Assembly (NCBI RefSeq): GCF_024298825.1
Contig: NZ_CP101153.1
Span: forward strand, 3,906,001 to 3,970,000
DNA length: 64,000 nucleotides
Direction of reading: 5' to 3'
From: Haloglomus salinum
GTDB lineage: Archaea; Halobacteriota; Halobacteria; Halobacteriales; Haloarculaceae
In this document: positions 24,987-32,819 of the stretch, in pieces
Layout of the letters: each line of letters begins with the position of its first letter
Position numbering within the stretch: position 1 is the stretch's first letter
Notes under the pieces: generated by a model
Database searches by the model: none
What the model was told of the DNA's origin: nothing
The model's input: only the letters and a program-made list of their open reading frames with translations
Translations under genes and position numbers: made by a program

Positions 24987-26659
24987 CGGAACTGGGAACC
25001 GCTCGGCCCACGGACGAGCTGCGCGAGGAGGCCGCCCGCCGGCCACACCTGCGCGAGCATCTCAAGAAGTTCAAACAGATCACCGGCGAGTTCCCACTCC
25101 TCATCGACGAGCCGTCCGGCGAGTACGAGACGCACCGGCCCAACGTGCTCTACTCGGTCGGCGGCCCCATCTACTGTCACATCTACGGCGACCTCGGCCG
25201 GGACACGAAGTACTACGCCATCGAGCCAACGCTCTCAGGCGCGGAGCGAGAGGTGTACGCCGACATCAAGGACGAACTGCTGCGCCGGAGCGTCAGCAAG
25301 CCGGCGCCGGAGAACGAGTCCGAGTACGGCGACCGCATCGAGGAACTGCTCTCCGAGACCACGCAGGTCGAGGAGGACGGTGGCCCGGACAGCCTCCTCG
25401 AACAGATCAAGTTCCGCTTCGACCCCTCCGTCCAGGAGGTGTCTCGCAGCACCTACGAGAACATCCGGTATCGGCTCAACCGCGACATCGTCGGCCTCGG
25501 CCCACTCGAACCGGTGATGCGCGACCCGGCCAACGAGGACATCCACGTCATCGGGCCGGAGGGGTGCTACGTCGACCACGGCACCTACGGGATGCTGGAG
25601 ACGACCGTCGAGTGGGAGTCCGACGCCGCGTTCGACACCTGGCTCCGGAACATGGGCGAGCGCATCGGCGACCCGCTGAGCGACTCGGACCCCATCGTCG
25701 ACTCCACGCTCCCCGACGGCTCGCGCCTGAACGTCATCTACTCCGACGACGTGTCGCTGAAGGGCCCCTCGCTCACCATCCGCCAGGGCGAGGAGGTGCC
25801 GCTCTCGGTCAACCAGATCACGAAGTGGGGAACCCTCTCCCCGGAGCTCGCGGCCTACCTGTGGCTCTGTCTCGAGAACGAACAGACCGTGTTCGTCGTC
25901 GGGGAGACCGCGTCGGGGAAGACGACGACACTCAACTCCATCATGGCGTTCATCCCCCGCGACGACAAGATCTACACCGCGGAGGACACCGCCGAGGTCC
26001 TGCCACCCCACGACACCTGGCAGCAGCTGCTCACCCGCGAGGGCGAGGGCGAGGGGAGCCAGGACGTGGACATGTTCGACCTCGTCGCGGCCGCGCTACG
26101 GTCGCGCCCGGACTACATCGTCGTCGGGGAGGTCCGTGGCGCCGAGGGGCAGATGGCGTTCCAGGCCGCCCAGACGGGCCACCCCGTGATGCTGACCTTC
26201 CACGCGTCGGACATCGTCTCGATGATCCAGCGGTTCACCGGCGAGCCCATCAACGTCCCCGAGACGTTCATCGACAACGCCGACGTGGCCCTGTTCCAGA
26301 ACCGCGTCAAGCAGGGCGACGACGTGCTCCGGCGCGTGACCTCGGTCCAGGAGATCGAGGGCTACTCGAAGGAGATGGACGGTGTCGTCACCCGGCAGGC
26401 GTTCTACTGGGACCCCGTCGACGACGAGATCGTCTTCCAGGGGATGAACAACTCCTACGTTCTCGAGGAGCAGATCGCGACCCTGCTGGGGTACGCGGAC
26501 ACCCGGAAGATATACGACGACCTCCAGTTCCGGGCCCGCGTCATCGAGCGGATGATCCAGGAGGGGATTCTGGAGTACCACGATGTCATCGAGACCATCG
26601 CCGACTTCCAGCGTGACGGCGTCGAGGGACTTCCCTTCGACATCCACAGACAGAACTAG
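24983..26659 (+). CDS. arlI: Archaellum assembly and rotation ATPase ArlI (FlaI)
   Basis: 558 residues, a secretion ATPase of the GspE/VirB11 group. An N-terminal domain with a basic helical start precedes the ATPase core, which has Walker A GETASGKTT (about residue 310), the Asp box EDTAE, Walker B YIVVGEVRG and the His box GHPVMLTFHA. It powers both export of archaellins and turning of the filament. Start and stop junctions with arlH and arlJ are tight, so the motor genes form one operon. Confidence 0.96.
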   Translation: MTELGTARPTDELREEAARRPHLREHLKKFKQITGEFPLLIDEPSGEYETHRPNVLYSVGGPIYCHIYGDLGRDTKYYAIEPTLSGAEREVYADIKDELLRRSVSKPAPENESEYGDRIEELLSETTQVEEDGGPDSLLEQIKFRFDPSVQEVSRSTYENIRYRLNRDIVGLGPLEPVMRDPANEDIHVIGPEGCYVDHGTYGMLETTVEWESDAAFDTWLRNMGERIGDPLSDSDPIVDSTLPDGSRLNVIYSDDVSLKGPSLTIRQGEEVPLSVNQITKWGTLSPELAAYLWLCLENEQTVFVVGETASGKTTTLNSIMAFIPRDDKIYTAEDTAEVLPPHDTWQQLLTREGEGEGSQDVDMFDLVAAALRSRPDYIVVGEVRGAEGQMAFQAAQTGHPVMLTFHASDIVSMIQRFTGEPINVPETFIDNADVALFQNRVKQGDDVLRRVTSVQEIEGYSKEMDGVVTRQAFYWDPVDDEIVFQGMNNSYVLEEQIATLLGYADTRKIYDDLQFRARVIERMIQEGILEYHDVIETIADFQRDGVEGLPFDIHRQN

Positions 26660-26661
26660 CC

Positions 26662-28386
26662 ATGAGTGTCGGACAGCGCAGCGCACAGGCCGCAGACCTC
26701 CTCGGGAGTATCATCACGGCCTACGAGGAGATGGAGATGCCGGCCCGGCGCTACGTGCTGGCCGTCCTGCTCCCGACGTCGTTCCTGTTTCTCGTCACCA
26801 TCGTCGCCGCGATCGCGGTGGAGACGCTGTTGCTGGTCCGGCTCCTCCTGCCGCTGTTCGGGCTCCTCATCCTCGGCGCAGGCGTCGCCTACCCGCGGGT
26901 GGCGCTGGACCGGCGCCGCATCGAGATGGAGAACCGGTTCCACCTGATGGTCACGCACATGACCGTCCTGTCGACGACGAACATCGACCGGATGGAGGTG
27001 TTCCGCAAGCTGGGACAGGAGGAGGAGTACGGCGAACTCGCGAAGGAGATCCGCCGCATCGTCCAGCTGGTCGACACCTGGAACCAGAGCCTCGACGACG
27101 CCTGCCGCCGCCGGGCGAAGTCGGTCCCCAGCGAGTCGCTGACGGACCTGTTCGACCGACTGGCCTACACGCTGGGCGCGGGCCAGGCGCTCGATGATTT
27201 CCTCCTCAGCGAGCAGAGCGTGATGATAGAGAACTACTCGACCATCTACGAGTCCTCGCTGGACAACCTCGACGTGATGAAGGACCTCTACCTGTCGATG
27301 ATCCTCTCGATGACGTTCGCGCTGGTCTTCGCCGTGGTTCTCCCCATCCTGACGGGGACGGACCCGACGCTGACGGTGGCGGCGGTCATCAGCATGTTCG
27401 GCTTCGTCCAGCTGGGGTTCTTCCTCGTCATCCGCGCCGTCGTCCCGTACGACCCGGTCTGGTACGTCGCAGAGGACATCGACACGGACGCCGAGCGCAA
27501 GCTGTTGCTGGTGACGGCCGCCAGCGGCCTCCTGTTCGTGCTGCTGGCGGCCGTCTTCGCGGGCGCGCTGGTCGGTGTGGGCGTCTTCCGGATGCTCGTC
27601 CCCGGCTGGCTCCCGACGCCGCTGTACGTCGCCATCCCGACGCTGCCGTTCCTGGGAATCGCGCTCGCGTTCCGGGCCGAGGAGAAGCGCATCCGGAACC
27701 GCGACGAGGAGTTCCCGTCGTTCATCCGGGCGCTGGGTGCGACCGAGAGCGCGAAGCAGGCGACCACCTCGAAGGTGCTCTCGACGCTCCGCGACAAGGA
27801 CTTCGGCTCGCTCACCGGGACCATCGACGACCTCTACCGGCGGCTCAACATGCGCATCGACACGAGCAAGGCCTGGCGCTTCTTCACCGCCGAGAACGGC
27901 TCCTACCTCATCCAGAAGTTCAGCGAGATGTACCTCATCGGCCGGGAGATGGGGGGTGACCCCAAACAGCTCGGCGAGCTCATCAGCCGGAACATGAACG
28001 AGATCAACCAGCTCCGCGAGCAGCGCAGCCAGGCCACGACGACGCTCATCGGCCTGCTGTACGGCATCACGGCGGCCGCATCGTTCGCGTTCTTCACCGG
28101 GCTGGAGATCGTCGGCATCCTCGCCGGGTTCGACATCGGAACGGCCTCGGCCGGTGGGATGGACTTCGGCAAACTGCTCCACACGGACGTCTACAACCTG
28201 CCGCTGCTGCAGGCGCTGTTGCTCTGTGTCATCATCTTCAACGCGGTCGTCTCCGCGCTGACCATCCGGACCGCCGACGGCGGCCATCCCGGCAACGGCT
28301 ACCTCCACTTCGTCCTGCTGACGTGGGTCGGCTGTGGGACCGCCGTCGCGACCCAGCGGCTCATCAGCATGCTCCTCAGTATCTGA
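26662..28386 (+). CDS. arlJ: Archaellum membrane platform ArlJ (FlaJ)
   Basis: 574 residues. There are about nine membrane segments in two blocks, with cytoplasmic helical domains between them of the T2SSF/GspF type (LMVTHMTVLSTTNIDRMEVF; FPSFIRALGATESAKQATTS). It is the membrane platform on which ArlI acts. It begins two bases after arlI and is followed two bases later by cheF1. Confidence 0.95.
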   Translation: MSVGQRSAQAADLLGSIITAYEEMEMPARRYVLAVLLPTSFLFLVTIVAAIAVETLLLVRLLLPLFGLLILGAGVAYPRVALDRRRIEMENRFHLMVTHMTVLSTTNIDRMEVFRKLGQEEEYGELAKEIRRIVQLVDTWNQSLDDACRRRAKSVPSESLTDLFDRLAYTLGAGQALDDFLLSEQSVMIENYSTIYESSLDNLDVMKDLYLSMILSMTFALVFAVVLPILTGTDPTLTVAAVISMFGFVQLGFFLVIRAVVPYDPVWYVAEDIDTDAERKLLLVTAASGLLFVLLAAVFAGALVGVGVFRMLVPGWLPTPLYVAIPTLPFLGIALAFRAEEKRIRNRDEEFPSFIRALGATESAKQATTSKVLSTLRDKDFGSLTGTIDDLYRRLNMRIDTSKAWRFFTAENGSYLIQKFSEMYLIGREMGGDPKQLGELISRNMNEINQLREQRSQATTTLIGLLYGITAAASFAFFTGLEIVGILAGFDIGTASAGGMDFGKLLHTDVYNLPLLQALLLCVIIFNAVVSALTIRTADGGHPGNGYLHFVLLTWVGCGTAVATQRLISMLLSI

Positions 28387-28388
28387 CC

Positions 28389-29267
28389 ATGGCAGAAGAG
28401 AAACCAGTCGCCGACTTCACGGGTCGGTTCGCACTCGAGACGGGGAACGGAGGGCGGCCGGAGCCGACGCGAGGCCGGGTCGTCATGAGCCGCCAGCGGC
28501 TCGTGTTCGTCACGGCCGACCGGCGGACGACGGTCCCGCTCACGAGCGTGGTCGACCTGGTGGTCGGGCAGGTGCCCAGCGACATGCGGGCCCTGTTCGA
28601 CGACTCGCTCACCATCGCCTACCGGGACGGCTCCGCGACCCGGACTGCCGTCGTCGAGGGCGACGGCGACACTATCGACCGATTCACCACCGTCCTGTTC
28701 CGGGCGCTGGTGACCGGCCGCGACGTACTCGTGAAACATCCGGCTCGCATCGGCGGCCGGGTCACCGACGCGACCGCCAGCCCAGCGAAGATGACGGTCT
28801 CCGACGACGGCGTCCGCTTTCGCACGCCCGACGGCGGCTTCTGCATCGACCCCGGGCAGGTCATCGACTTCACCCGCACCGAGCGGTCGCCGGACGGCAC
28901 CGAGCGCCCCACGCTCCTCGTCCAGCACACCGACGACGGGGAGGCGGTCACGTCGCTCGCGGCACCCGCCTCGTCGCGGCTGGTCAACCTCCTCGGGCGC
29001 TACCTGCGCGTGGAGTACGACACCCTCCGCTCGAACATCGCCGACATGGAGCTGACCGACCCCGAGAAACAGGTGCTGGTCGGCATCTACGCGACCGGCG
29101 GCCAGATCGACTTCACCAGCCTGCTCGACGGCGACGCCGCCCGGGTCACGCGCGTCCTCAACAGTCTCGAAGAGCAGGGCCTCGTCGACGACGGCCCGGA
29201 CGCCGTCAGCCTCACCCCGGAGGGCCGCGTCGTCGTCACCGAACGCATCGAGGACGTCAACGTCTGA
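28389..29267 (+). CDS. cheF: CheF chemotaxis-archaellum adaptor, copy 1
   Basis: 292 residues. A beta-rich N-terminal part contains VVMSRQRLVFVTADRRTTVP, a pattern typical of DUF439/CheF. A C-terminal winged-helix-like segment (LTDPEKQVLVGIYATGGQID ... LVDDGPDAVSLTPEGRVV) follows. CheF proteins bind CheY-P, CheC/CheD and ArlCE and are specific to archaea. This copy closes the plus-strand motor operon, and a second copy lies at 29789-30655 on the other strand. Confidence 0.92.
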   Translation: MAEEKPVADFTGRFALETGNGGRPEPTRGRVVMSRQRLVFVTADRRTTVPLTSVVDLVVGQVPSDMRALFDDSLTIAYRDGSATRTAVVEGDGDTIDRFTTVLFRALVTGRDVLVKHPARIGGRVTDATASPAKMTVSDDGVRFRTPDGGFCIDPGQVIDFTRTERSPDGTERPTLLVQHTDDGEAVTSLAAPASSRLVNLLGRYLRVEYDTLRSNIADMELTDPEKQVLVGIYATGGQIDFTSLLDGDAARVTRVLNSLEEQGLVDDGPDAVSLTPEGRVVVTERIEDVNV

Positions 29268-29535
29268 TTACGGCCTTGGGGGAGCAGCTATCCGACCATT
29301 CGACCGGAGCCGACGTACGCCGCATCCGACGCCCGGGCTAGATGTGACGCACACCGCATCTGTTCCTGGTCGGGCTCGACACACCACAACGACCGGCCGC
29401 CGGCCACTGCCCACACCGCCCGGCGCCATCCCCGGAGATGTGGTACAACATAGCGTGCCCGATAGTAACATAACACAATATTCCCAAGTTACTGCTCGAA
29501 AATTATTTATCCACGGAGGAGAACATCCAGATACC

Positions 29536-29649
29536 ATGATGAAATGCGACACCTGCGGCAAAACGCCGGAGTCCGACGGGCGGAGCGTCTTCGAGACAGC
29601 GGACGGCGAGCACGTCTGTACGGAGTGCCGCGTTCCGGTCGTTGCCTGA
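29536..29649 (+). CDS. 37-residue zinc-ribbon microprotein
   Basis: 37 residues with two CxxC knuckles (CDTCGK and CTECRV) about 25 residues apart, enough to bind one zinc ion. An AT-rich TATA-like stretch (AAATTATTTATCC) ends about 28 bases upstream, which supports a leaderless start at 29536; an ATG at 29539 is also possible. Small zinc-finger microproteins are common in haloarchaea, and some affect motility or biofilm. The gene lies between the converging cheF1 and cheF2 transcripts. Confidence 0.7.
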   Translation: MMKCDTCGKTPESDGRSVFETADGEHVCTECRVPVVA

Positions 29650-29788
29650 GTTCTGCGACAAATTTCTATATTCTCTCCAGACTTCACCTCTTATCGTCGA
29701 TATATCAGGATAATACTGCCGCTCCAGAGTTTCTATGCTTCGTAGGAGACAGTACCTGCCTCGTACACAGAGACCGATATCCGCCGCG

Positions 29789-30655
29789 CTACTGGTCGTT
29801 CATCGACTCGCTGGCGATGTTGCGCCCGCGGGGGCGCAACGCGACCTCACGGCGGATACGGACCTCCTCCAGCACGTCGAGTTCGATGAGTCGGTCGAAT
29901 ATCTCCTCGACGTCGTCCGGCGGGAGTTCGACGAACTCCGGGATGTCGAACGAGGACACCCCCGAGTACAGCGCCATCAGGACCTCCCGCTCCGAGGGGT
30001 CGAGGTCGAGGTCCGTCTCGTTCCGGGCCGCGCCCTTCCCGAGGACGGAGGCGATGATGGAGCAGTGGCGCGGGTTGCCCGAGAGGTACGTCTCGACGCT
30101 GGTGCCGTCGTCGGTGTGTGAGGCCTCGACGACGGGGCGCTCGCTCCCCCGGACGGTCCGCTGGTCACGCTCGACGGCGCTCGTGTCGTCGATCTCGATC
30201 TCGACCAGTTTGCCGGATTCGGTGGCCAGGTTGATGCGCTCCTCCTCGAGTTTCACGCGGGCCTTCTGCCAGTCCACGTCACGGACGACCCCACCCTCCA
30301 CGGCGGGGTGGCGGATGAGGACGACCTCGCCGTCGACCATCGCGCCGTACAGCGTCCGCTCGAAGGCGGCGGCGTCCTCGGGCGAGACGAGGAACACGTC
30401 GTCGCCCTGTCGGACGCTGACGTAGTTCGACACCTGTGCGATGGTCTGGTTGATGTCGAACCGTCCCTGTGCGGCCTCGATGCCCGAGAGAGGTACCGTC
30501 CGCTTGCCCTCGTTGCCCGCGAGGACGAGCCGGCGCGTCGAGAGGACGATGCGGCCGCGCTGCCAGCCCACGTCGCCCAGCTTCCGGCCGTCCTCGATGA
30601 CCTGGGCGAAGCGGCCGGTCGTGTCGGCCAGTTTCCGCTCGGGTGTCTTGCTCAC
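29789..30655 (-). CDS. cheF: CheF chemotaxis-archaellum adaptor, copy 2
   Basis: 288 residues from a GTG at 30655. It shares the CheF layout with copy 1: ADTTGRFA near the start, RGRIVLSTRRLVLAGNEGKR, then a C-terminal helical/winged segment (LDPSEREVLMALYSGVSSFD). The divergence between the copies is large, so they are old paralogues. The GTG overlaps the stop of the HEAT-repeat gene upstream by four bases. It is the last gene of the cheB-cheA-cheR operon. Confidence 0.9.
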   Translation of the reverse strand: MSKTPERKLADTTGRFAQVIEDGRKLGDVGWQRGRIVLSTRRLVLAGNEGKRTVPLSGIEAAQGRFDINQTIAQVSNYVSVRQGDDVFLVSPEDAAAFERTLYGAMVDGEVVLIRHPAVEGGVVRDVDWQKARVKLEEERINLATESGKLVEIEIDDTSAVERDQRTVRGSERPVVEASHTDDGTSVETYLSGNPRHCSIIASVLGKGAARNETDLDLDPSEREVLMALYSGVSSFDIPEFVELPPDDVEEIFDRLIELDVLEEVRIRREVALRPRGRNIASESMNDQ

Positions 30656-31974
30656 GGCAGGTCACCTCCCGGGGCGCCGCCGAGTTTCGAGAGCGCCGAG
30701 AAGGCGCGCTTGCGGAGGCGTTCCTCCTCGGTCTCGTCCACGAACCGGCCCAGCCGCTCCCGGGCACGCTCGTCACCGACCTTGCCGAGGACGAACAGCG
30801 CCTGCGCCCGGGCGTCCATCGAGGCCCCGGGGTCGTCTAGCAGCGCGAGCAGTCGCCGCTCCAGGCCGGCGCCGTCGAGGCTGGTGAGGCTGGACGCCGC
30901 GAACTGTGCGGTCCGGTCGTCCCGGTCGTCGAGGGCTTCGATGAGCGCCGCCTGGGCCTCTCCGCCGCCGGTGCCGCTGGCGACGCGGCCGAGGAGCCAC
31001 GCGGCGTTGCGGCGCTGTGGCGACCCCGACGCCTCCGTCAGGATGGCCGCCAGCGGCCCCACGGCGGACCCGTGGTCGACGTCCTCCAGCCGGTCGACGG
31101 CCAGCTCTCGGGCCTCGTGGCTCTCGGCCGCGGGCGCGTTCGACAGCACCTCCACGAGCGCGAAGACGGCCGTCCGGCGGACCCCCTCGCTCGGGTCGTG
31201 GAGCGCGTCGACGAGCGGGTCGACCGGCTCGACGCTCCCGAAGTCACCCAGCGCGTCGACCGCCGTCCGGCGGATGGACTCGGACTCGTCGGCCACCAGG
31301 GGCTCGAGCGCCCGGCGCGCGGGCGGTGTCCCGATGGCGCCGAGGGCCGACGCGACCGCGCGCCGGACCGGTGCCGAGTCGTCGTCGGCCCGGTCGGCCA
31401 GCGCCTCGACGGCACGGGGGTCGCCGACCCGGCCACAGGCGCGTGCCGTACGGGCCCGGACCCGCTGGTCGGGGTCGTCCAGCCGGTCCACCAGGACCGG
31501 CGTGACCCGCTCGTCGCCGACCTGCCCCAGCCCGACAGCGGCGGCCATCCGTAGCTCCGGCCGGTCGGCATCGAGTAGCTCCGCGAACGCCTCGGCCCTG
31601 ACCCAGTCGGCCCCGCCGCCGAGGTCGCGGTCGGTGAGCGCCTCGACCAGCCGCTCGATGGCGGCGGGGCCGTGTCTGTCGAGCGCGTCGACCGCGGCTC
31701 CGCGGACGCCGGGGGCGTCGTCGTCCGTCGCCGCGGTCACCAGCGCCTCGACGACGCCGTCCGCGTCGGTCACGCCGGTGTCGCTATCGCCCACGTCCGG
31801 CTCCTCGGCCCCCAGCGGGTCGTCGGCGTCGCCAGGGTCGGGGGCACGTGAGGGGTCCTCGATATCGCCGAGGATGGCCGCCGCTCGCCGCCGGACCTCC
31901 ACCTGCGAGCCGTGGCGGAGGTACTCGACGAGCGTGTCGGCGTCGGCCTCCCGTTCGAGCTGGTACAGTGACAT
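30652..31974 (-). CDS. HEAT-repeat protein embedded in the chemotaxis operon
   Basis: 440 residues built of about 12 HEAT/PBS-lyase-type helical repeats of about 31 residues (for example RRTAVFALVEVLS, VRRAVASALGAIG, RRTAVDALGDFGS). It is an all-helical scaffold with no catalytic motif. The ATG at 31974 is two bases from the cheR stop, and its own stop overlaps the cheF2 start. HEAT proteins beside che genes occur in haloarchaea. A scaffold joining CheR, CheF or receptors is plausible but inferred from position. A longer frame upstream only overlaps cheR and is ignored. Confidence 0.9.
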   Translation of the reverse strand: MSLYQLEREADADTLVEYLRHGSQVEVRRRAAAILGDIEDPSRAPDPGDADDPLGAEEPDVGDSDTGVTDADGVVEALVTAATDDDAPGVRGAAVDALDRHGPAAIERLVEALTDRDLGGGADWVRAEAFAELLDADRPELRMAAAVGLGQVGDERVTPVLVDRLDDPDQRVRARTARACGRVGDPRAVEALADRADDDSAPVRRAVASALGAIGTPPARRALEPLVADESESIRRTAVDALGDFGSVEPVDPLVDALHDPSEGVRRTAVFALVEVLSNAPAAESHEARELAVDRLEDVDHGSAVGPLAAILTEASGSPQRRNAAWLLGRVASGTGGGEAQAALIEALDDRDDRTAQFAASSLTSLDGAGLERRLLALLDDPGASMDARAQALFVLGKVGDERARERLGRFVDETEEERLRKRAFSALSKLGGAPGGDLP

Positions 31975-31976
31975 GG

Positions 31977-32819
31977 TCAGCAGTGGTGGTAGACGTGGGC
32001 GCCCCGCTCGACCGCATCGAACGACGTGCGGAACTCGCGGGGGAGCGTCTCGGACTTGCCGATGGTGAGGTAGCCGTCGGGGACGACGGCCGCGGCGAGC
32101 CCGTCGAAGATGTCGCGCGTGTGGTCGCCGTCGATGTAGATGAGCAGGTTCCGGCAGAGGACGAGCTCGAACTCGCCCAGTGGGTCCTCCCGGAGGAGGT
32201 CGTGGCGGCGGAACTCGACCATCTCCCGGACCGGCCGGCGGACGGCGAACGAGTCGCCATCGCGGTCGACGTGGGCGTCGAGGTCCGACAGCGGTGCGAG
32301 TTCCTCGGCGATATCCGTGGTCCGGGTGGTCTCGTACTCCCCGCGGCGGGCCGCCGCCAGCGCCTCGCCGTCGATGTCGGTGCCGACGATGTCCAGTCGA
32401 TTCGCGTCGATGGCGGGGTCGTCGCGCGCGAGCATCGCCAGCGAGTAGGGCTCGCGCCCGTCCGCGCAGGGCGCGCTCCAGCACCGGACCGTCCGGTTGT
32501 TCGCCGTCAGCTCCGCGAGGACGTCCCGGAGGACCGTCCACACGTCCGGGTTGCGGAAGAACCGGGTGACGTTGATGTTGAGCGCGTCGAGCAGCGCCGT
32601 CTGCTCGGCCTCGTCGGCCTCGAGGAGGCCGCGGTACTCGCGGTAGGTCTCGGCCTCGGTCCGGCGGATGCGCGCGGTCACCCGCCGGTCGAGGTAGGCG
32701 TCGTTGTACGGGCCGGGGTCGAACGCCATCTCGCCGGTCACGAACGAGAGGACGGTGTCGAGGCTGCCGCTCGTCGCCCCCGACTCGTCGGCGTCGCCGC
32801 GGGCCCCCCGGCCGCTCAT
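31977..32819 (-). CDS. cheR: Chemoreceptor methyltransferase CheR
   Basis: 280 residues. The N-terminal helical domain (about 20-90) includes LLDALNINVTRFFRNPDVWT, the conserved substrate-binding stretch. The SAM-binding domain follows with WSAPCADGREPYSLAM, IVGTDID and FELVLCRNLLIY. It adds methyl groups to receptor glutamates. The usual GCSTGEE of motif I reads PCADGRE here, a modest variation. The start overlaps the cheA stop by four bases. Confidence 0.94.
   Translation of the reverse strand: MSGRGARGDADESGATSGSLDTVLSFVTGEMAFDPGPYNDAYLDRRVTARIRRTEAETYREYRGLLEADEAEQTALLDALNINVTRFFRNPDVWTVLRDVLAELTANNRTVRCWSAPCADGREPYSLAMLARDDPAIDANRLDIVGTDIDGEALAAARRGEYETTRTTDIAEELAPLSDLDAHVDRDGDSFAVRRPVREMVEFRRHDLLREDPLGEFELVLCRNLLIYIDGDHTRDIFDGLAAAVVPDGYLTIGKSETLPREFRTSFDAVERGAHVYHHC

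Noticed and set aside
26656-28308. 550-codon minus-strand frame opposite arlJ
   Set aside because: Arg/Glu/His-rich sequence without motifs, fully antisense to a conserved membrane platform gene.
30652-32541. Extension of the HEAT-repeat protein to 629 residues
   Set aside because: The added N-terminal part overlaps cheR in another frame and is Arg/Gly/Pro-rich. The ATG at 31974, adjacent to the cheR stop, fits operon structure.
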